64,000 bases of DNA from Cytophagales bacterium (lineage in GTDB: Bacteria > Bacteroidota > Bacteroidia > Cytophagales > Flammeovirgaceae). The position numbers and the translations under genes are program-made. Below, piece after piece: positions 8,913 to 18,323 of this stretch. How positions within the stretch are numbered: position 1 is the first letter of the stretch; every line of letters starts with the position of its first letter. Under the pieces are notes generated by a model. It was given only the letters and a program-made list of their open reading frames with translations, had not been told where the DNA came from and made no database searches. The stretch spans positions 620,001 through 684,000 of the forward strand of contig JANWWC010000001.1 of the NCBI GenBank assembly GCA_025056215.1, in the 5' to 3' direction.

Positions 8913-11465
8913 ATGGATGTGAAATTCTCTGACCGCGTAAAAGAAGTCATCTCACTCAGCCGAGAGGAAGCAATACGTCTCGGACATGATTACATTGGCA
9001 CGGAACATATCTTGTTAGGCATGATACGCGACGGAGACGGTATTGCTATGCAACTAATACAAAAGCTTAAAGTATCCTTAGAGGAACTTAAACAATACAT
9101 CGAACAATGTGCCCGCCCTGTTCCCATGAACAAAAACTTAAAAAGTATTACTAATATTCCGCTTACTAAACAAGCAGAGAAGGCTCTCAAAGTTACTTTT
9201 TTAGAAGCTAAAATCCTGAAATCTTCTCTTATAGGAACAGAACATTTACTTTTAGCAATTCTGCGCGACGAAGATAACTTAGCAACCCAAATTCTCCATA
9301 AATTCGATATCACCTATGAAATCATTAAAGAACTTCTTAACCATTATAACGAACATCCTTTAGAAGAAAGTATCGAATCGATAGAGCTTCCTCGTGCGGC
9401 CTCCGATACGGATGATAGCGACGATGAACCCCAACGAGGCGGAATTTTTGGAAGTTCAAGAAGCGAACAAAAAGGAACAGAAAAATCGAGAACCCCTGTA
9501 TTAGACAACTTCGGTCGAGATCTTACCAAGATGGCAGAAGAGGGCAAACTCGACCCCATCATTGGAAGAGAAAAAGAAATTGAACGCGTCGCTCAGATTC
9601 TTAGCCGCAGGAAGAAAAACAATCCGATACTGATCGGAGAGCCAGGAGTAGGAAAAACCGCCATAGCTGAAGGTTTAGCACTCCGAATCGTACAGAAAAA
9701 AGTTTCGCGCGTGCTCTTTAATAAACGCGTCGTGACGTTAGATTTAGCATCTTTAGTAGCTGGAACAAAATACCGCGGTCAGTTTGAAGAACGCATGAAA
9801 GCTGTGATGAACGAGCTTGAAAAAGCTCCAGAAGTCATTTTGTTCATCGATGAAATCCATACTATTGTAGGAGCGGGAGGCGCGTCAGGTTCTTTAGATG
9901 CTTCTAATATGTTCAAGCCTGCTTTAGCGCGTGGTGATATTCAATGCATCGGTGCTACTACTCTTGACGAATATCGCCAATACATTGAAAAAGATGGTGC
10001 TTTAGCACGGCGTTTCCAAATGGTAATGGTAGACGCTACCACCCCAGAGGAAACTCTCGAAATTTTGAACAATATCAAAAGCAAATATGAGGAACATCAC
10101 AAAGTATCCTACAGTCCAGAAGCTTTAGAAGCATGCGTAAAATTATCTGACCGGTATATTACTGATCGATTTTTGCCTGACAAAGCTATTGATGTCCTCG
10201 ACGAGGCAGGCGCAAGAGTTCATATCAACAACATTCATGTGCCTGATGATATAGTGAAACTCGAAAAACTTATTGAAGAAGTAAAAGCTGAAAAAAATCG
10301 CGTTGTCAAAAATCAAAAATACGAAGAAGCAGCTCAATTGCGCGATAAGGAAAAAAAATTATTAGAGCAATTAGAGCAAGCCAAAATTCGTTGGGAAAAA
10401 GAAACTAATGAAAAAATTTATCCTGTCACAGAAGAAAATATCGCAGAAGTAATTTCTATGATGACAGGAATTCCCGTTACACGTATCGCTCAGTCGGAAG
10501 GTCAAAAACTTTTAGGAATGGCCGATGAGCTTAAACGGCGCGTTATCGGTCAAGATGAAGCTGTCAATAAGCTTGTAAAAGCTATTCAACGCACGCGTGT
10601 AGGCTTGAAAGACCCTAAAAAACCTATCGGCTCATTCATTTTCTTAGGACCTACGGGTGTCGGAAAAACAGAACTCGCTAAAGCATTAGCTGCCTATCTC
10701 TTTGACAAGGAAGATGCCCTCGTAAGAATTGATATGAGCGAATATATGGAAAAATTTAGCGTTTCGCGCCTCATCGGAGCGCCTCCCGGCTATGTAGGGT
10801 ACGAAGAAGGAGGGCAGCTTACAGAAAAAATTCGTCGCAAACCATATAGCGTAGTATTACTTGACGAAATCGAGAAGGCTCACCCTGATGTATTTAACTT
10901 GCTGCTTCAAGTCCTTGACGATGGAATCCTTACTGATGGACTCGGAAGAAGGGTAGATTTCAGAAATACTATCATTATTATGACTTCTAATATTGGTGTG
11001 CGAGACCTGAAAGATTTTGGTGCAGGGATCGGCTTTTCTACTAAAAAAACTGCCGAACAGCTCGACGAAATAATGAAATCTACTATTCAAAGTGCTCTTA
11101 AACGCGCTTTCTCTCCAGAATTTCTCAACAGATTAGACGATATAATTATTTTTAATTCTCTTGAAAGAGAACATCTTCATAAAATCATCGATATTTCACT
11201 TAACAAGCTCTTTAGTAGAATAAAATCGTTAGGGTATGAACTCCAACTCACGACGGCTGCTAAAGACTTTTTAGCTGAAAAAGGATACGATCCACAATAT
11301 GGCGCACGTCCTTTAAATCGCGCAATTCAAAAATATTTGGAAGATATCATTGCAGAAGAGTTGCTCAAAAACGAACTTAAAGAAGGTGATGTTATCTTAG
11401 CCGATTACAAACCTAATGATGATGCGCTCTCAATTACAATCAAACAGAAAGAAACCGCAAGTTAA
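8913..11465 (+). CDS. clpC: ClpC-type AAA+ unfoldase of the Clp protease
   Basis: Full-length at 850 residues. Two Clp N-terminal repeats occupy about residues 1-145 (FSDRVKEVI...GTEHILLGMI). The first AAA module has Walker A GEPGVGKT at residues 242-249. A UVR-like middle segment (KNQKYEEAAQLRDKEKKL) marks it as ClpC rather than ClpB or ClpA. The second AAA module has Walker A GPTGVGKT at residues 579-586 and the DEIEKAHPDVFNLLLQ Walker B region. The C-terminal D2-small domain is present (YDPQYGARPLNRAIQKYLE). It feeds unfolded substrates into ClpP and helps in heat and oxidative stress. It ends just before a strong hairpin terminator, so it forms the end of a transcript. Confidence 0.96.
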   Translation: MDVKFSDRVKEVISLSREEAIRLGHDYIGTEHILLGMIRDGDGIAMQLIQKLKVSLEELKQYIEQCARPVPMNKNLKSITNIPLTKQAEKALKVTFLEAKILKSSLIGTEHLLLAILRDEDNLATQILHKFDITYEIIKELLNHYNEHPLEESIESIELPRAASDTDDSDDEPQRGGIFGSSRSEQKGTEKSRTPVLDNFGRDLTKMAEEGKLDPIIGREKEIERVAQILSRRKKNNPILIGEPGVGKTAIAEGLALRIVQKKVSRVLFNKRVVTLDLASLVAGTKYRGQFEERMKAVMNELEKAPEVILFIDEIHTIVGAGGASGSLDASNMFKPALARGDIQCIGATTLDEYRQYIEKDGALARRFQMVMVDATTPEETLEILNNIKSKYEEHHKVSYSPEALEACVKLSDRYITDRFLPDKAIDVLDEAGARVHINNIHVPDDIVKLEKLIEEVKAEKNRVVKNQKYEEAAQLRDKEKKLLEQLEQAKIRWEKETNEKIYPVTEENIAEVISMMTGIPVTRIAQSEGQKLLGMADELKRRVIGQDEAVNKLVKAIQRTRVGLKDPKKPIGSFIFLGPTGVGKTELAKALAAYLFDKEDALVRIDMSEYMEKFSVSRLIGAPPGYVGYEEGGQLTEKIRRKPYSVVLLDEIEKAHPDVFNLLLQVLDDGILTDGLGRRVDFRNTIIIMTSNIGVRDLKDFGAGIGFSTKKTAEQLDEIMKSTIQSALKRAFSPEFLNRLDDIIIFNSLEREHLHKIIDISLNKLFSRIKSLGYELQLTTAAKDFLAEKGYDPQYGARPLNRAIQKYLEDIIAEELLKNELKEGDVILADYKPNDDALSITIKQKETAS

Positions 11466-11487
11466 TAATCTTACTTATAGCCATGAA

Positions 11488-11524
11488 AATACGTGCCGCT
11501 TTTCTACAAACGGCACGTTTTTTA
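11488..11524 (+). terminator. Rho-independent terminator after clpC
   Basis: An 11-bp stem (AAAACGTGCCG at 11488-11498 with CGGCACGTTTT at 11511-11521) closes a 12-base loop, and the stem runs into a T tract. It lies 22 bases after the clpC stop codon. Confidence 0.85.
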
Positions 11525-11570
11525 TTAATGTTTTGATAAGCTGATATACAACCATTTAAACTTTAAAAAC

Positions 11571-14500
11571 ATGCCCAAAAAATACCTAGCGTGGTTTCTT
11601 GCTATACTGATTGCTTGCTTTGCAGGACAAGGCGCTGAACATCGCACTTTCAATGAAATATTAGAATTACAAAATGCTGAAAAAGAGGAAATGTTGCGCC
11701 GCCAACGTCTCTTAGAGCAGCAACGCCAGAAATGGGTCGATAGCATTCTTCAAAACATGTCCATAGAAGAGCGCATAGGACAACTTTTTATGGTAGCTGC
11801 TTACTCTAACAAAGACGAATCCCACTACCGAGAAATTGAAAAACTTATAACTCAGTACCACATTGGTGGTCTTATTTTCTTTCAAGGAGGCCCCATAAGA
11901 CAAGCTATTCTTACCAATCGCTATCAAAAACTTGCTAAAACTAAACTCCTCATCGGAATTGATGCCGAATGGGGACTTGGGATGCGCCTGGATTCTACCA
12001 TGAGTTTTCCACGTCAAATGACATTGGGCGCTATTCAAGATAATCAGCTCATTTTTCAAATGGGCCAGGAAATTGGCAAGCAATGCCGAAGAATAGGAAT
12101 CCATATCAATTTTGCGCCCGTTGTAGATATAAATATCAATCCTTCTAATCCTGTAATAGGTTCGCGTTCTTTTGGAGAAAATAAAATAAATACAGCTCTC
12201 AAAGGAAGTGCTTATGCTAGAGGACTTCAACTCGAAAAAGTATTAGCTGTTGCTAAACATTTCCCTGGACATGGCGATACTGACAAAGATTCTCATTATA
12301 CATTACCAATTCTTTATCACAACAAGCAACGACTCCATGAAATAGAACTCTATCCTTTTCGGCAACTTATTGCCGATAGTGTAGCAGGAATTATGGTAGC
12401 ACATTTGCATATTCCCGCTTATGATAGTATGCCTCAACGCCCTACCACACTTTCTCCTATTGTTGTAAAATCTCTTTTAAGAGACTCTCTCAATTTTCGG
12501 GGACTTATCTTTACGGATGCTCTCAACATGCAAGCGATTACCAAATTCTATGCTCCTGGAGAAGCAGACCTACAAGCTTTTATTGCGGGCAACGATATTC
12601 TATTGTATCCTAATGACGTAGCCAAAGCTGTTGAAACATTCAAAAAGGCTTTAGCAGATAGCATTATTTCAGAGTCACAAATCAACGAAAAAGTAAAAAA
12701 AATTTTGCGTGCAAAATTTGATGTAGGACTACATGAGTACCAACCAATAGAACTGGCAGGAATTTATTCAGATTTACAAACTACGAGTGCGCTCCAAATC
12801 AAAGCAAAACTTTATCAAAAAGCTATTACAGTAGTTAAAAATGTTAAAAATGCTCTTCCCATTCAAACTCGTGATACGCTCCAAATCGCTGTAGTATGCA
12901 GCAATTCGAATGCAAATGCACCTCTTTTGCAGCTATTACCCAAATATCATACAAACCTGAAAGTGTATCATATTTCTAAAAACATCAGTAAAGAAAACCT
13001 AATAGGAATGTTTTCTCTTCTTAAAAAAGCTGATATCATTGTATTTGCTTTCTTAGGCATGAACTCTCGCGCAAGTGAAAACTATGGAATTCCACAACAT
13101 ATCGGAGAATTGGCTAAAAAATTAGAAGAACATACAAAAACAATCGCCATTGCATTTGGTTCTCCTTATAGTCTTCGATTATTAGACAACTTTTCCCATA
13201 TTATTTGCGCTTACGAAGAAGACGAATTAGCCCAACAAGCAGCTTTACAAGTATTATTTGGCGCTATCGGATCGAATGGTAAGCTCCCTGTATCTTCTGG
13301 CAACTTTAAAGAAGGAACAGGTATTGAACTAAGCAGCTTAAAAAGATTCGGATTTGGAATACCAGAATCTGTAGGTATGAATAGTCAGATTCTTCAACAA
13401 ATAGATTCTATTGTATTAGACGGTATTACACAAAAAGCAATGCCAGGTGCACAAGTAGTAGTAGCCAAAAATGGAATTGTGGTTTATCAAAAATCGTTCG
13501 GCTATCAAACTTATCAACCTATTTCCCCTATCACAGATACAACTTATTACGATATTGCTTCTCTTACGAAGGTAATCTCTACACTACAAGTTCTTATGTG
13601 GCTCTATGACAACAAACGTCTCGACTTGGATAAAACCGTAAAAGATTACCTTCCTGAAACAGATACTACCAACAAAGGCGATATGATAATCAAAGAAATT
13701 CTTTGCCATCAAGCGGGATTATTAGCTTTCATGACCTTTTGGGAAAAATTTGTTAAAAATAAAAAAATCGACCCTAATTTTCTTTCAGAAACTCCATCTG
13801 AAAAGTTTCCTATTCAAGTTACACCTTACTTATACGCTTCCTCTGCTGTAACAGATAGCATATGGCGCTGGATCTGGGAATCACGCCTTACTATTCGAAA
13901 AAATCCAAAAGGGGGGTTCGGCTATTTATATAGCGATTTTGGATTTATGATTATGCGTAAAATTGCAGAAAGAATTACGGGAGAATCTATTGAAAAAACA
14001 GCTAATCGTTTATTTTTCAATCCTTTATCTCTCAAGATAACCTATAATCCTCTCCAAAAAGGAATTCGAAAGGAGCAAATAGCTCCTACAGAAATGGATA
14101 CCGACTTCAGACAAGGTTTATTGCACGGCTCTGTTCATGATCCTGCAGCAGCACTTCAGGGAGGAGTGGAAGGACATGCAGGGCTTTTTGCCAATGCTTT
14201 AAGTGTTGCAGTTATCATGCAAATGAATCTTCAAGAAGGCTATTACAATGGGATACAGTTTTTCTCCCCTCAAACAGTCAATACCTTTAATACGCGTCCT
14301 TACATTCATAATAATAACAGGCGAGCCTTAGGGTGGGATAAACCTGACCTAGAAGATAAAAAAGCTACTGGCATTTCCCAATATTGTTCTGATTTTACTT
14401 TTGGACATACTGGGTTTACTGGCGTATGCGCTTGGGCAGACCCCGCCTATGATATCGTATTCGTATTTCTATCAAACAGGATTTATCCTACTGTAAACAA

Positions 14501-14582
14501 TAAAAAACTTATCACCCTTAATATCAGAACTCGCATTCATGATGTTATTTACAAATCTATTGGTTTACCTATCGCTTTGTAA
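11571..14582 (+). CDS. GH3 beta-N-acetylhexosaminidase fused to a serine beta-lactamase-like domain
   Basis: Residues 1-22 form a signal peptide and about 30-60 a charged helix. Residues about 60-400 form a GH3 domain of NagZ type with the signature KHFPGHGDTDKDSH at 229-242, which contains the general acid/base His-Asp pair of bacterial N-acetylglucosaminidases. A GH3 C-terminal domain follows, then from about residue 600 a class C beta-lactamase/PBP4-like fold: SxxK as SLTK (Ser664, Lys667), a YSD in place of YxN, and GHTG in place of KTG. This two-domain fusion is common in Bacteroidota and is thought to act on peptidoglycan fragments in the periplasm. Whether the second domain is an esterase, peptidase or inactive is not known. 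Confidence 0.9.
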   Translation: MPKKYLAWFLAILIACFAGQGAEHRTFNEILELQNAEKEEMLRRQRLLEQQRQKWVDSILQNMSIEERIGQLFMVAAYSNKDESHYREIEKLITQYHIGGLIFFQGGPIRQAILTNRYQKLAKTKLLIGIDAEWGLGMRLDSTMSFPRQMTLGAIQDNQLIFQMGQEIGKQCRRIGIHINFAPVVDININPSNPVIGSRSFGENKINTALKGSAYARGLQLEKVLAVAKHFPGHGDTDKDSHYTLPILYHNKQRLHEIELYPFRQLIADSVAGIMVAHLHIPAYDSMPQRPTTLSPIVVKSLLRDSLNFRGLIFTDALNMQAITKFYAPGEADLQAFIAGNDILLYPNDVAKAVETFKKALADSIISESQINEKVKKILRAKFDVGLHEYQPIELAGIYSDLQTTSALQIKAKLYQKAITVVKNVKNALPIQTRDTLQIAVVCSNSNANAPLLQLLPKYHTNLKVYHISKNISKENLIGMFSLLKKADIIVFAFLGMNSRASENYGIPQHIGELAKKLEEHTKTIAIAFGSPYSLRLLDNFSHIICAYEEDELAQQAALQVLFGAIGSNGKLPVSSGNFKEGTGIELSSLKRFGFGIPESVGMNSQILQQIDSIVLDGITQKAMPGAQVVVAKNGIVVYQKSFGYQTYQPISPITDTTYYDIASLTKVISTLQVLMWLYDNKRLDLDKTVKDYLPETDTTNKGDMIIKEILCHQAGLLAFMTFWEKFVKNKKIDPNFLSETPSEKFPIQVTPYLYASSAVTDSIWRWIWESRLTIRKNPKGGFGYLYSDFGFMIMRKIAERITGESIEKTANRLFFNPLSLKITYNPLQKGIRKEQIAPTEMDTDFRQGLLHGSVHDPAAALQGGVEGHAGLFANALSVAVIMQMNLQEGYYNGIQFFSPQTVNTFNTRPYIHNNNRRALGWDKPDLEDKKATGISQYCSDFTFGHTGFTGVCAWADPAYDIVFVFLSNRIYPTVNNKKLITLNIRTRIHDVIYKSIGLPIAL

Positions 14583-14585
14583 AAT

Positions 14586-14980
14586 TCATGGAGTTGATTT
14601 TTGAACAAATGTTAGCTTGTGAGGTTTTCCATGAATTTTATTCGTAAAGCCAGCATCTACATCGATATGAATGAGGTTCCCATGCTTATCGATAATCGCA
14701 AATTTGTCAAAAATCTCTATCTGACTATCAATGAAATCATCGTGAAGCTTTTGCAGATCTTTTTGGTGTTCTTTAGAACAACCATCAAAAAGCTCTTTCC
14801 AATCATTTCTTCTCTTTTGTAACCGAGCAAATCAAGATAGTTCTGATTCATGCCAACGTAAATGCCATGTTCATCGGTTACACATACACAAAGTTTAGTG
14901 TCTTCAATGATGCGCTCAAAATCCTCTGGATTAGCATCTACTGCTTTTTTAATGCGTTCTGATTCTAATAAATCCATCAT
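14586..14980 (-). pseudogene. PAS-domain signalling protein, frameshifted
   Basis: Reading down from the ATG at 14980, the first frame gives a normal PAS start: NPEDFERIIEDTKLCVCVTD, then HGIYVGMNQNYLDLLGYKRE and EMIGKS. It then turns into an unconvincing tail ending at 14717. The neighbouring frame continues the PAS fold from KELFDGCSKEHQKDL through IEIFDKFAIIDKHGNLI to a stop at 14586. The switch lies near 14800; one extra A in the GGAAAGAG run would restore a 131-residue single-PAS protein (IGKELFDG). It lies 31 bases behind the GAF gene, so the two form an operon. It may be a real mutation or a sequencing error. Confidence 0.75.
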
Positions 14981-15011
14981 TGCCGTAGAAATTTAAATGG
15001 TTAAAATTATA

Positions 15012-16007
15012 TTAAGCTGTTTTTTGGAAGGGTATTCTAAGTTTGTTTAATTCTTCCTCTGCTTCTGTTAATGCAGCTCTCACTCTATCAAGTTCTTTTT
15101 TAGTTTCTTCAAGTTCTCGCTTAGTTTGTTCTATTTCTTGACGCATCTGTCCTATCTTTTCATATGCTTTTTCTTGGACTGATTTTACACGCTCCTTCAA
15201 GATGCGTTCTCCTTCAATTGCTTGTCTTTTTAGTTCTTCTTGCGTAGCATGCAACTCTTCTAAGGTCTGACGCATCTCTTCTTCTTGTGCTTGAAGCTCT
15301 TCTGTTTTCTGCTGAGAAATTAGTAATAGCTCTTCTGTTCTTTGGTGTACCTTTGCATTAAAAATAACAGCCGCTACATTTTCACCTAATTTTTCAAGAA
15401 ATTCTATATGATGAGGCTGAAATACTTCAAAAGAAGCTATTTCTAAAATTCCTAATACTTCGTCGTTATACAGAAAAGGAACTATCGCCAACTCTTGAGG
15501 AGGTGCGTCTCCCAACCCAGAAGTAATCCTAATATAGTTTGGCGGAAGCTTAGAAAAAATAGTTGTTTGTTTTTCTAAATATGCCTGTCCAAGCAAACCT
15601 TCTCCTAACTCCACCCTTTGACGCAAATATTTTTTACGGCTGTAAGCATAAGTTGAAACCAATTCTAAAAAAGGCTCTTTCTCTGACGTATTTACCAAAA
15701 ACAATTTGCCTTGATTAGCATTTACGTACTTTATCAACGAAGAAAGAATGTTATCGCATAGTGCTTCAATATTTTGTTGATATTTTCTGAGAATTTCTAA
15801 AAATTTCGCAAGTCCTTCATTGATCCACCTTCTTTGACGGTCAGCCTCTGCAAGTATTTGCATCTTTTGATACATTCTTTTCAGCGCTCGCGTGGATTCA
15901 CCTTCATAGTAATTATGCCAATCTTTTATACGATTATTTTCAATATCTTCAATGAGTTGCAAAGAAGAATTGAGTTCTTTTTCTAACTCATTAAGTTGAT
16001 GGAGCAT
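15012..16007 (-). CDS. GAF-domain coiled-coil sensor protein
   Basis: About 331 residues, soluble. An N-terminal helical region (1-90) is followed by a GAF domain (about 95-235: STYAYSRKKYLRQRVELGEG, LLGQAYLEKQTTIFSKLP, VPFLYNDEVLGILEIASF) and a long C-terminal coiled coil (about 240-325) of Glu/Gln/Leu heptads. There is no kinase, cyclase or phosphatase output domain, so it probably acts through a partner. The next gene is the broken PAS gene. The GAF and coiled coil closely match those of the membrane-bound protein at 60267-61973. The ATG at 16007 is preferred over a TTG at 16034. Confidence 0.8.
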   Translation of the reverse strand: MLHQLNELEKELNSSLQLIEDIENNRIKDWHNYYEGESTRALKRMYQKMQILAEADRQRRWINEGLAKFLEILRKYQQNIEALCDNILSSLIKYVNANQGKLFLVNTSEKEPFLELVSTYAYSRKKYLRQRVELGEGLLGQAYLEKQTTIFSKLPPNYIRITSGLGDAPPQELAIVPFLYNDEVLGILEIASFEVFQPHHIEFLEKLGENVAAVIFNAKVHQRTEELLLISQQKTEELQAQEEEMRQTLEELHATQEELKRQAIEGERILKERVKSVQEKAYEKIGQMRQEIEQTKRELEETKKELDRVRAALTEAEEELNKLRIPFQKTA

Positions 16008-16222
16008 TTTCGCTACTTGCTCTCGATGTAGCAATTAATATTTTCCAATTTTCATAACACAATTGCTTTATTATAGTAAACGTATGTGAAGTTTTGAAAG
16101 TTTTATAAATTCCATTTTTTTGACAAAATATAAAAAACTTCAGCATAAAATAAAATTTTTTTACAAGCTAAGCTCTAAAGCATATTTTTTGCTTGCCAAA
16201 GCTTTAAATTTCCGAAAGAACT

Positions 16223-16262
16223 AAAAAACTTGCGTTCAGTTGGGAAATAGTTTTTCGCAAGT
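16223..16262 (-). terminator. Probable terminator after the GH28-like gene
   Basis: On the minus strand ACTTGCG at 16262-16256 pairs with CGCAAGT at 16234-16228 around a 21-base loop and is followed by six T. It lies about 45 bases after the stop codon of the gene ending at 16307. The other bases of the gap 16008-16306 are AT-rich with no gene seen. Confidence 0.45.
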
Positions 16263-16306
16263 CATCAACAAAAGCAAGGTGCTTTTAATAATTTAGAATT
16301 CGAGCT

Positions 16307-17833
16307 TTACTTCAGAACTGAAAGAGTAGAGTTTTTAAGAACAAAAGGGGTTACATGAGAAGCAGACGCTTTTGCTAAAAAAGCGCGTATATAGCCTCCA
16401 TGCACATTTTTTGCCCAAATGACAGGATAATCAGCTTCGCGAGAACTCTCGTAAGAGAGACGGAATATTCTTTTACCGCCGTTTTCAATTCTTTCAGGAT
16501 GTTTCCAGTCAGCTGGAATTGTATCTTTTGCCCAGGTAATCAAAATATTTTCTACAACAAGATTTCGAATATTTTCCGCTACAATAGCCCCTGTAGCGCC
16601 TCGCGCTTCCAAATTATGCTCTGCTTTTGGATATTGATTGCTTTTAATTCCTTCAATGTAAGGAATAGGATTCTCTTGATAGGCATATTCTAACATAATA
16701 TCTCTAAAAGAAATATTTTCTATTAATGTACCTTCCTGCGCTGTCAGCAAAATTCTTCCTTGAGTTTTACACTGAAAATTGCTAATTTGTATATTTCGCA
16801 CAGAACCTGGCAAACGGTTATCTTTAGGTTTTTCCGCCATAATTTGAATAGGTCGATTCAACACAAAAGGAGCATTCGTATTTGCAACAATGTTATTTAT
16901 AGAGATATTTTCATAATTACCTCCTTCTTTTGTATAAAGTCCTATCGCTCTAGAAGATTTATCTATTACGCAATTGCTAAAAGCTATATCAGAAATATCT
17001 TTAAAAGATTCGTTGCAGCCCAATTTAAGAGCTACACAACTGGTTTGAATGATACAATTTGTCACTGTAACACGTCGGCATGGCTGGCTCTCTGTAAGTG
17101 TCTTCAAACATATTCCATCATCACAAGTACGTATGTAACAATCTGAAATTGTGATGTCATTGCCCCCAGTAATATCAATCCCGTCGGAATTAGGGCTAAA
17201 CAATGAGTTATCAATTCGAACTCCTGTGATTTTAACTCTTTGGCAATCGTGTAAATGGATGTTCCAACCTCCACCAGTCTTTACAGTAATATTTTCTATA
17301 AAAACATTTTTACATCTCACTAATTCAATAAGAGGACTTACTTTTTTATCTTTAGGCATGATCCATCGAGGTTCAACAAAATTGCCTTGTGCATCTTTTT
17401 CATTATCCTCGCGCCAAAAATGTTTTCCATTCCCATCGATAATACCTTCTCCTATGATAGAAATATTTTCGGCTTCTTGAGCTACAATCAAATGATAAGG
17501 TTGGCGGTCGGCATTATGTCCTTGTGTAAGAGGAGTGTAATCTTCTATGGAGGGAGAACCTAACAACGTAGCACCTGCTTGTATTTGAAGAGCGACATTA
17601 TTTTTTAAAAACAAAGTACCGCTTAAAAATTGTCCTGGGGCGTCTAAAATCAACTTGCCTCCTCCAAAAGCAGCGAGTTGATCGATAGCTTTTTGTAAAA
17701 TGTTGGTGTTAAGCGTTCTACCATCAGCTACAGCACCGATCTCGGTAGCATAAAGAATTTTGAGAGATTCAGTTTTTGGGTTGCAAGACAATAGCCCTAT
17801 TGCACTAAAAAATGCTATTTCCCATTTCCACAT
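16307..17833 (-). CDS. GH28-like right-handed beta-helix lipoprotein (polygalacturonase superfamily)
   Basis: 508 residues with a lipoprotein signal (lipobox LLSC, Cys17), so it should sit in the outer membrane or periplasm. The N-terminal part (GAVADGRTLNTNILQKAI, GGGKLIL) is typical of pectin-degrading parallel beta-helix enzymes. GH28 acidic residues are present as NSD (215-217) and DD (238-239, in TCDDGICLK). The usual GHG histidine and the RIK motif are replaced by SCVALKLG and SRAIGLYTK. Related Bacteroidota proteins show the same variation, so the substrate is uncertain (pectin or rhamnogalacturonan side chains possible). It follows the MazG gene by 28 bases. Confidence 0.8.
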   Translation of the reverse strand: MWKWEIAFFSAIGLLSCNPKTESLKILYATEIGAVADGRTLNTNILQKAIDQLAAFGGGKLILDAPGQFLSGTLFLKNNVALQIQAGATLLGSPSIEDYTPLTQGHNADRQPYHLIVAQEAENISIIGEGIIDGNGKHFWREDNEKDAQGNFVEPRWIMPKDKKVSPLIELVRCKNVFIENITVKTGGGWNIHLHDCQRVKITGVRIDNSLFSPNSDGIDITGGNDITISDCYIRTCDDGICLKTLTESQPCRRVTVTNCIIQTSCVALKLGCNESFKDISDIAFSNCVIDKSSRAIGLYTKEGGNYENISINNIVANTNAPFVLNRPIQIMAEKPKDNRLPGSVRNIQISNFQCKTQGRILLTAQEGTLIENISFRDIMLEYAYQENPIPYIEGIKSNQYPKAEHNLEARGATGAIVAENIRNLVVENILITWAKDTIPADWKHPERIENGGKRIFRLSYESSREADYPVIWAKNVHGGYIRAFLAKASASHVTPFVLKNSTLSVLK

Positions 17834-17861
17834 TTTTTCCAGATTTATTATTTATTTCTGA

Positions 17862-18203
17862 CTAGGATTCACGTATCTTAGTGTTTTGAAGGTGTCGTTG
17901 GTGGTCTCGAGAAGTTTTCTTTTCAATATTTCTTTGAAATGCTTCTGTAAGGTCGATATGAGTCTGATTAGCAATGCAGATGAGGACAAATAAAACATCA
18001 GCAAGTTCATCAGCAAGGTCTTTTTCAATCTCAGACGACTTAACGGATTGTTCTCCATACCTTCTCGCCATGATTCTTGCCACTTCGCCTACCTCCTCCG
18101 TTAAAAGAGCCATGTTAGTGAGTTCGTTAAAATAACGAACCCCGTAATTTTTAATCCAGTCATCTACAATTTTTTGAGCTTGTGCTAAGGTCATGGTGAA
18201 CAT
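17862..18203 (-). CDS. MazG-like nucleotide pyrophosphohydrolase
   Basis: 113 residues matching the all-alpha NTP pyrophosphohydrolase (MazG/iMazG) fold: LTEEVGEVAR around residues 34-43 supplies the first Mg-binding glutamates, and ELADVLFVLICIAN around 67-80 the second acidic set. Such enzymes cleave non-canonical (d)NTPs to the monophosphate and diphosphate. It is a short, single-domain version, unlike the two-domain MazG of about 260 residues. It lies 28 bases before the GH28-like gene on the same strand. Confidence 0.88.
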   Translation of the reverse strand: MFTMTLAQAQKIVDDWIKNYGVRYFNELTNMALLTEEVGEVARIMARRYGEQSVKSSEIEKDLADELADVLFVLICIANQTHIDLTEAFQRNIEKKTSRDHQRHLQNTKIRES

Positions 18204-18323
18204 TTATTAAATCGAGCCATTTTTTGCTGTAAAATCGGACCCCATAGCAATTACAAAGAATTATTTTACAAATCAAAACTTTTTCTTTTTAGATTCTACT
18301 GCTAAAAATTTTGTAAAAAAATC

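Noticed and set aside
14619-14822. 67-codon plus-strand frame opposite the PAS gene
   Set aside because: It is the antisense of the PAS coding region; the minus-strand reading across the frameshift is much more convincing.
17852-18058. 68-codon minus-strand frame overlapping the MazG gene
   Set aside because: Alternative frame of the MazG gene, whose motifs (EEVGE, ELADVL) are in the other frame.
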